The notes below the pieces were generated by a model that saw nothing but the letters and a program-made list of their open reading frames with translations, had not been told where the DNA came from and ran no database searches. Below, one piece after another: positions 59,630-64,000 of a DNA stretch of 64,000 nt. The DNA comes from an uncultured Sphingomonadaceae bacterium. GTDB lineage: Bacteria; Pseudomonadota; Alphaproteobacteria; Sphingomonadales; Sphingomonadaceae. The stretch's first letter is position 1. Each line of letters begins with the position of its first letter. The stretch lies in the NCBI GenBank assembly GCA_903871605.1, contig CAIQHF010000036.1, positions 186,001 through 250,000 of the forward strand, in the 5' to 3' direction. The translations under genes and the position numbers were made by a program.

Positions 59630-60361
59630 GTGCGCGCGGAACCGGTCCCGATCGACACGCTGCCGGGCTACCGTCGCCGCTTCGTGGTGACGCCGCATGC
59701 CGGCTGGGTGCAGGCCGAGCTCGAGGACGATTATCACTGCATGAGCGTGACGATCCGGCATGCCGGCGGGATCGCGACCGCGATCGAGCCGGCCGTATAT
59801 CGCGCGCCCTGGACCACCTGTCCCGGCGCCGAGGACAAGCTGATCGACACCTTCACCGGCGTGCCGCTCGACGATTTCGCGGCGCGCGGCGAGAAGCCGT
59901 CGAACTGCACCCATCTGCACGATCTCGCAACGCTGGCGGCGGCGCATCATCGCGACACGCGCGCGACGCTGTACGATGCGCTGGCGAGCGATCCGCTCGA
60001 TGGACGCACGCGCGCCGAACTGCGCCGCGACGGGGTGCCGGTCTTCGCCTGGACGCTCGATCGCTTCACGATCGTCGCGCCGGCCGACGTGGCCGGGATC
60101 GACCTGATGAACTTGAAGCCGCTGCTCGAGCGGCTCGATCCTCTCGGGCGGGAGTCCGCCAAGATCCTGCGATGGGCGATCATGGTCGGCAGCGGACGCA
60201 TGATCCCGCTCGAAAACCAGTCGGATGCCACCAAGATGCCGCCCAATTGCTTCACCTTCCAACCCGCAATCAGGGGCAAGGCGAGGCGCGTCGGCGTCAT
60301 CCGGGATTTCAGCGTGGGCAATGCCCGGTTGCTCGACGGACAGCATCATCGCGCGCGCTGA
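59630..60361 (+). CDS. DUF2889 family protein
   Basis: A 243-residue soluble protein starting with GTG at 59630, two bases after the thiolase-like stop. TLPGYRRRFVVTPHAGWVQA, ELEDDYHCMSVTIRHAGGIA, RAPWTTCPGAEDKLIDTF, PSNCTHLHDLATLAAAHHRD and QPAIRGKARRVGVIRDFSVG match the DUF2889 family as I recall it. Function is unknown, but the family is repeatedly found next to DUF35/thiolase and P450 genes. Conserved His and Cys (CTHLHDL) could bind metal. It is the last gene of the P450 operon. Confidence 0.78.
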   Translation: MRAEPVPIDTLPGYRRRFVVTPHAGWVQAELEDDYHCMSVTIRHAGGIATAIEPAVYRAPWTTCPGAEDKLIDTFTGVPLDDFAARGEKPSNCTHLHDLATLAAAHHRDTRATLYDALASDPLDGRTRAELRRDGVPVFAWTLDRFTIVAPADVAGIDLMNLKPLLERLDPLGRESAKILRWAIMVGSGRMIPLENQSDATKMPPNCFTFQPAIRGKARRVGVIRDFSVGNARLLDGQHHRAR

Positions 60362-60481
60362 CGCGCCGCACCCGGCCATATCGCCGCGATCCGATATGCC
60401 CGACGCCACGCGGCCCCGGCGTGGCCAGCGGCGATATGAGCCGAATGTGAGACCGCTCGGCACGATCGAAATACCGCATCG

Positions 60482-60495
60482 CAACATCAATGTTG
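60482..60495. promoter_or_regulatory. CAACAT-CA-ATGTTG dyad with overlapping TTGACA
   Basis: A perfect 6-bp inverted repeat around CA, ending inside a consensus-like TTGACA (60493-60498), 84 bases before the small secreted protein. A -10 element at the right spacing is not convincing. It may be an operator over a sigma-70-like promoter. Confidence 0.35.
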
Positions 60496-60578
60496 ACAGC
60501 GACCGACTCGAATGCTAAGCGACGTAACCATTAGCAGGGTCGGCCTAATCGGAGGCGGGTCCCGTTTGGAGACGCACA

Positions 60579-60866
60579 GTGAATAGGATCCTCATCGCCG
60601 CCGCTCTTTCGCTCGCTTTCGCCGCCGCGCCCGCGATCGCCGGCGATGCGCCCGCCACGCCGGTCACCTCGGTCATCCCCGCCAAGGGCAAGATGCTGCT
60701 CGCAGCGGACGGTGCCCGCCTGGCGCCGGTCTATCGTGTGGGTGACAGCGGACCCCAGATCATCCTCGACGGCCGCATGGTGACGGTGCCCGCAGACACC
60801 GTCGCGCTGGTCGACGGCAAGCTCACCACCACGCTCAGCAAGGCGCAGGTGATCGCGCTGCCGTAA
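60579..60866 (+). CDS. Small secreted (periplasmic) protein
   Basis: A 95-residue protein with GTG start at 60579. A signal peptide MNRILIAAALSLAFAAAPAI with cleavage near AIAG-DA is clear. The mature part is about 73 residues of strand-rich sequence (MLLAADGARLAPVYRVGDSG and MVTVPADTVALVDGKLTTTL). No known family. Similar short secreted proteins occur in sphingomonads. It stands alone between the P450 operon and the EthD-like gene, and a strong terminator follows. Confidence 0.72.
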   Translation: MNRILIAAALSLAFAAAPAIAGDAPATPVTSVIPAKGKMLLAADGARLAPVYRVGDSGPQIILDGRMVTVPADTVALVDGKLTTTLSKAQVIALP

Positions 60867-60894
60867 CCACCTTCCACCTCCCGACTCCCCCCTT

Positions 60895-60922
60895 GCCCGA
60901 TCCAGCAAGCGCTGGGTCGGGC
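60895..60922 (+). terminator. Hairpin terminator after the secreted protein gene
   Basis: GCCCGATCCAGC pairs with GCTGGGTCGGGC (12 bp, one G-T wobble) around a 4-base loop, 29 bases after the stop, followed by ACGTTTCGT. The TTT tail is short but the stem is strong. Confidence 0.65.
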
Positions 60923-61148
60923 ACGTTTCGTGCGCAGGTGAGAGCGCTGCTTGACAGGCCCACGGCCGCTCATGAAGATGAGAGTCTCTCAGCGACGACG
61001 AAGGCCGGACGCTGGACGGAGAATCCGGGAAGTCGGCGGCGCGATCCATGCGGCCGGGAAACACCGCCGCGTGGCGTCCCAGTTGAGGATGTCAGCGCGG
61101 GTCGTAAAGCTTGCGGGATGGGTCTCGGCGGGGCGGGGGAGCAGCGGA

Positions 61149-61562
61149 ATGATCAAGCAGGTGGTTTTCCTGAGGAAGCGCGCGGATCTCTCGATGGAGG
61201 CGTTCCTCGATTATTACGAAAACCAGCACTCGCAATTATCGAAGAAATTGGGTGCGAAACCGGCGCTGCCCAACGCCCAACGCTATGTCCGGCGCTACAT
61301 CACGCCAGAGCAGAACCCCTTGACCGGCGAGGTGATCGACTGCGGCTATGATTGCATCATGGAAATATGGTGGAACAGCCGCGCGGATTTCGAAGCTGCG
61401 ATGAAGGGGCTTTCCGATCCCGCGATGCTGGAGATTCGGATGGCGGACGAACGCAAATTATTCGCCTCCAACAGCAATCCCGTCTGTACCGTCGAGGAGC
61501 ATGACTCGCCGGTCGGACCGGACAACCGCATTCCGCGCTGCGTTCCCGAATTCGTCAATTGA
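61149..61562 (+). CDS. EthD-domain protein
   Basis: A 137-residue dimeric alpha+beta-barrel protein: MIKQVVFLRKRADLSMEAFL, DYYENQHSQLSKKLGAKPAL and YDCIMEIWWNSRADFEAAMK are the EthD pattern (F-x2-YY-x2-H). EthD-like proteins accompany P450 systems and aromatic degradation and some act as dehydratases or cyclases. The ATG at 61149 has GGGGGAGCAG before it. The open frame upstream to 60951 is not coding in character. It is convergent with the DDN-like reductase, 6 bases away. Confidence 0.8.
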   Translation: MIKQVVFLRKRADLSMEAFLDYYENQHSQLSKKLGAKPALPNAQRYVRRYITPEQNPLTGEVIDCGYDCIMEIWWNSRADFEAAMKGLSDPAMLEIRMADERKLFASNSNPVCTVEEHDSPVGPDNRIPRCVPEFVN

Positions 61563-61568
61563 TCCGGT

Positions 61569-62057
61569 TTAGCTGGTGAAGCGCGCGATCGGCGCGATCG
61601 GCTTCATCATGATCAGCGGGATCTGGCGCGAGGTCGAGGCCTGATAGTTCGTATAGGGCGGGAAAATCCCGGTGACGAAATCCCAGACCTTCGCGCGCTC
61701 GGCGTCATCCGCCTCGCGCCAGGTCGCGCGGAACGCCTGCGTCGCGATCTGGAACTCGATCTCCGGGGTTTCGAGCAGGTTGAGATACCAGGCCGGATGA
61801 TGATCCGCGCCACCCTTCGATGCGACGATCACGACCTCGCCGCCGATATCGCCGTAGATGAGCGGCGTAACGATCGTTCGGCCACTCTTCCGCCCGGTAT
61901 AGCGGAGCAGCAAGGTGGTGGTGAAGGCGCGCCCGCCAATGTCGCTGACATCGACGATATGCCCCTGGGCGCCGCCTGAATTCATGTACATTTCGAGATG
62001 CTCGGTCTTCCAGTCGCGGCGGGCGACCGCAATCTCAGCGCTCGTTGAATCGGTCAT
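61569..62057 (-). CDS. DDN-like F420-dependent nitroreductase-fold oxidoreductase
   Basis: A 162-residue split beta-barrel protein of the deazaflavin-dependent nitroreductase (DDN/FDOR) family. LLLRYTGRKSGRTIVTPLIY, VVIVASKGGADHHPAWYLNL and LETPEIEFQIATQAFRATWR are the core motifs of that family, including the Lys/Gly-rich strand-turn that holds the F420 phosphate and the HPAWY segment. FDOR-A enzymes use F420H2 to reduce quinones, enones and nitro compounds, sometimes at the membrane. It follows the aldehyde dehydrogenase on the minus strand (45 bases downstream). Its presence fits the cofE/cofD operon at 18908-20580. Confidence 0.87.
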   Translation of the reverse strand: MTDSTSAEIAVARRDWKTEHLEMYMNSGGAQGHIVDVSDIGGRAFTTTLLLRYTGRKSGRTIVTPLIYGDIGGEVVIVASKGGADHHPAWYLNLLETPEIEFQIATQAFRATWREADDAERAKVWDFVTGIFPPYTNYQASTSRQIPLIMMKPIAPIARFTS

Positions 62058-62102
62058 CGGGCTTCCCTCCGCACGGTCCTCGCCGTCTCGTTCGCGCGTC
62101 GC

Positions 62103-63518
62103 TCAGCCGTAGCCGAGCATGCTCTTGATCTCGACATATTCGTCAAAGCCGAACTCGCCCCATTCGCGACCATTGCCGCTGCGCTTGTAGCCGCCGAACG
62201 GCGCATGAAAGTCGAAGCCGCCGTTGATCGATATCCAGCCGGTGCGCATCCGCTTGGCGACCGCACGGCAAAGCTCGGTATCGCGTCCGTTGACGTAACC
62301 CGCGAGGCCGAACTCGGTGTCGTTGGCGATCTCGATCGCGTGGTCGATATCGTCATAGCCGATGATCACCAGCACCGGGCCGAAGATTTCTTCGCGTGCG
62401 ATGATCGTGTCGTTGGTCGTGACGAACACGGTGGGCTTGACGAACCAGCCCCTGTCCAGGCCTTCGGGACGCCCGAGTCCGCCGGCTACGAGCTCGGCGC
62501 CCCCGTCCAGTCCCCTGCCGATATAGTCCTGAATGATGTCGTACTGCGCCATGGAGACGACGGGCCCCATCGCGACATTGCCTGTCGGGTCGCCGACGCT
62601 CACCGCGTCTGCGGCCGCCGCGGCGGCGGCGGTCGCCTCGTCGATGCGCGCCGCCGGGACGAGCAGCCGCGAGCCCGCGCTGCAGGTCTGGCCGCTATTG
62701 CCCATCATACCGGCGGTGGCACCCGTCACGTTCGCGGTGAGGTCGTCGTCGTCGAGCACGATGAACGGGCTTTTGCCGCCGAGTTCGAGCCCGACGCGCT
62801 TGACGGTCTGGGCGGCATCCCTGCTGATCTGCACGCCGACCGGCTCTGAACCGGTAAACGACACCATATCGACGTCAGGGTGCGTCGACAGTGCGGTACC
62901 GATCACGCTGCCGGCGCCCTGGATCATGTTGAATACACCCGCGGGCACGCCAGCTGCATCGAGGATTTCGGCCAAGATCTGCGCCGAGTAAGGCGCGAGC
63001 TGCGGAGGCTTGAGGATCATCGTGCAGCCGGTCGCGAGCGCGGGAAAAATCTTCACGCAGGTCTGGTTCATCGGCCAGTTCCACGGTGTGATCAGCGCGC
63101 AGACGCCGATCGGCTCGCGCGCGATCATCGTGGCGCCGCGCTGCTCCTCGAACCTGTAGTCCTTGAGTATCTCGATCGCGGTCTGGAGATGGCCCGCACC
63201 CAGCCCGACGTGGAAGCCGTTGGCGAGCGAGGCGGGCGCCCCCATCTCCTCGGTGATCGCCTCGCCGAGTTCGGGCTGGCGGCGGGCATATTCTGCCTGG
63301 ATTGCGCGCAGCAGGTCGAGCCGTTGCTCGCGCGTGGTCAGCGACCAGCTTGCGAATGCCCTGCGCGCCGCCGCGACCGCCAGTTCGACGTCGGCCGCGG
63401 AGCCCAGCGAGATCGTGCCGCTGACCGCCTCGGTCGCCGGATTGACGACCTCGGCGGTCCTGGGGTGGGCCGGATCGACCCACCGGCCATCGATGTAGAA
63501 TTGCAGATATTCGCGCAT
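62103..63518 (-). CDS. Aldehyde dehydrogenase
   Basis: A 471-residue aldehyde dehydrogenase starting MREYLQFYIDGRWVDPAHPR. LGLELGGKSPFIVLDDDDLT carries the general-base Glu, GNSGQTCSAGSRLLVPAARI the nucleophilic Cys (about residue 281) and TPWNWPMNQTCVKIFPALAT the cofactor segment. Ending PFGGYKRSGNGREWGEFGFD is typical. Substrate unknown. It is between the TPP enzyme at the right edge and the DDN-like gene, all on the minus strand, so TPP enzyme, ALDH and F420 reductase may form one operon. An in-frame ATG five codons earlier (63533) is possible. Confidence 0.9.
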   Translation of the reverse strand: MREYLQFYIDGRWVDPAHPRTAEVVNPATEAVSGTISLGSAADVELAVAAARRAFASWSLTTREQRLDLLRAIQAEYARRQPELGEAITEEMGAPASLANGFHVGLGAGHLQTAIEILKDYRFEEQRGATMIAREPIGVCALITPWNWPMNQTCVKIFPALATGCTMILKPPQLAPYSAQILAEILDAAGVPAGVFNMIQGAGSVIGTALSTHPDVDMVSFTGSEPVGVQISRDAAQTVKRVGLELGGKSPFIVLDDDDLTANVTGATAGMMGNSGQTCSAGSRLLVPAARIDEATAAAAAAADAVSVGDPTGNVAMGPVVSMAQYDIIQDYIGRGLDGGAELVAGGLGRPEGLDRGWFVKPTVFVTTNDTIIAREEIFGPVLVIIGYDDIDHAIEIANDTEFGLAGYVNGRDTELCRAVAKRMRTGWISINGGFDFHAPFGGYKRSGNGREWGEFGFDEYVEIKSMLGYG

Positions 63519-63573
63519 GACATCCTCTCGCAATCGCTAGGCAGGTCGGCTCCCGCAGGTCTCGCGCCCGCGA

Positions 63574-64000
63574 TTATTGCGTGCCTTCGGCATACCAGGT
63601 TCGGAACTCGGCATATTTCGGCATTTCCTCCGAATTCGCCTTCGGATCGATCACGACATGGACGACGCCGACCTTGCCGCTGGCGTAGCAGCGTTCGATC
63701 GCCGGTCCGATGTCCGCCGCCTTGGTGACATATTCGCCGTGACAGCCGAAGCCTTCGCCGATCTTGTCGAAGCGCACGTCCTTGCTCCAGTGCGTGCCGG
63801 TCTCCTCGGTGCCCTGGCCGAAGGTGCGCTTGTAGACGCCGACCTCGAGCCCCCATTGATTGTCGACGCCGACGACGCAGACCAGCGGCAGCCTGGTGCG
63901 CGCCGCGACCTCGAGCTCGGCGATGTGGAACATGAACGAGCTGTCGCTGGAGATCAGCATGCCCGGGCGCTGGACGCCGGTCGCTGCATGGTCGGCGAGC
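63574..64000 (-). CDS. TPP-dependent enzyme (acetolactate synthase/2-hydroxyacyl-CoA-lyase-like), C-terminal part
   Basis: The minus-strand frame stays open to the right edge, so only the C-terminal 141 residues are visible (ADHAATGVQRPG, then MLISSDSSFMFHIAELEVAA and RTRLPLVCVVGVDNQWGLEV). The pattern is the TPP-binding C domain of the POX/ALS family, where GDGS-x(about 25)-N holds Mg-TPP. Here GDGS is SDSS, while the later Asn (VVGVDNQWG) is kept. Start and N-terminal domains lie outside the window. Related enzymes form or cleave C-C bonds next to a carbonyl, so the ALDH downstream may oxidise its aldehyde product. Confidence 0.8.
   Translation of the reverse strand, partial: LADHAATGVQRPGMLISSDSSFMFHIAELEVAARTRLPLVCVVGVDNQWGLEVGVYKRTFGQGTEETGTHWSKDVRFDKIGEGFGCHGEYVTKAADIGPAIERCYASGKVGVVHVVIDPKANSEEMPKYAEFRTWYAEGTQ

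Noticed and set aside
1-64000. Mobile elements, CRISPR arrays, tRNA, rRNA or prophage
   Set aside because: No transposase or integrase signatures, no direct-repeat arrays with regular spacers, no tRNA-like cloverleaf with CCA noticed by eye, and no rRNA sequence. A profile-based search could still find a short tRNA or small RNA.

Overview
The window is a high-GC (about 65-70 %) alphaproteobacterial chromosome segment. Gene style (a TonB-dependent receptor with a sphingomonad-type plug, dense SDR/aldehyde dehydrogenase/SnoaL-type catabolic operons, a fused cysNC and a DUF6629 protein) points to an aerobic sphingomonad (Sphingomonas, Sphingobium or Novosphingobium group). Genus is an inference. 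I see no rRNA, tRNA, insertion sequence, CRISPR array or prophage.

Almost all of the 64 kb is accessory catabolism of a hydrophobic, probably polycyclic or terpenoid/steroid-like substrate. Layout: (1) 1-3 kb, small housekeeping or unknown genes and a TauD-type dioxygenase. (2) 3.2-8.7 kb, forward operon: fused double acyl-CoA dehydrogenase, SDR, SnoaL-like protein, Zn-dehydrogenase, SDR. (3) 8.7-14.4 kb, reverse: succinate-semialdehyde-type dehydrogenase, TonB-dependent receptor and LuxR regulator, with a 19-bp perfect dyad between the last two. (4) 14.5-20.6 kb, forward operon: F420-type LLM oxidoreductase, PAPS sulfotransferase, TIM-barrel isomerase-like protein, DUF1214 protein, CofE, CofD. 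(5) 20.6-28.2 kb, KstD-like flavoprotein, MFS transporter, three SDRs, a TesB thioesterase and an HSL-type esterase. (6) 28.4-32.1 kb, cysD-cysNC-cysQ (PAPS synthesis and PAP removal). (7) 32.2-40.6 kb, MBL-fold hydrolase, Zn-dehydrogenase, SDRs, alpha/beta hydrolase, AraC regulator, second sulfotransferase, VOC protein. (8) 40.6-46.3 kb, reverse: DUF4286-like protein, Gfo/Idh oxidoreductase, free-standing lipoyl protein, 2-oxoacid dehydrogenase E1 beta and alpha, a second F420-type LLM enzyme, SDR. (9) 46.6-53.7 kb, forward operon: AcuI-type reductase, acyl-CoA synthetase, SDRs, SnoaL-like protein, double DUF4286-like protein, aldehyde dehydrogenase. (10) 53.8-64 kb, TetR regulator, enoyl-CoA hydratase, 3alpha-HSD-like SDR, ferredoxin, P450, DUF35/thiolase-like pair, DUF2889 protein, EthD-like protein, DDN-like F420 reductase, aldehyde dehydrogenase and the end of a TPP enzyme.

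Read together, outer-membrane uptake (TonB receptor) and MFS transport would feed hydroxylation (P450 with its ferredoxin, TauD dioxygenase), alcohol and ketone oxidation (SDRs, KstD-like enzyme, Zn-dehydrogenases), CoA activation, beta-oxidation (double ACAD, enoyl-CoA hydratase) and side-chain retro-aldol cleavage (DUF35 plus thiolase-like protein). The most unusual feature is an F420 layer inside this program: two F420 biosynthesis genes (cofE, cofD) share a tight operon with an F420-type oxidoreductase and a sulfotransferase, and two more candidate F420 enzymes lie within 45 kb. A PAPS-making operon and two sulfotransferases add a possible sulfation step. All pathway assignments are inferences from families and gene order.
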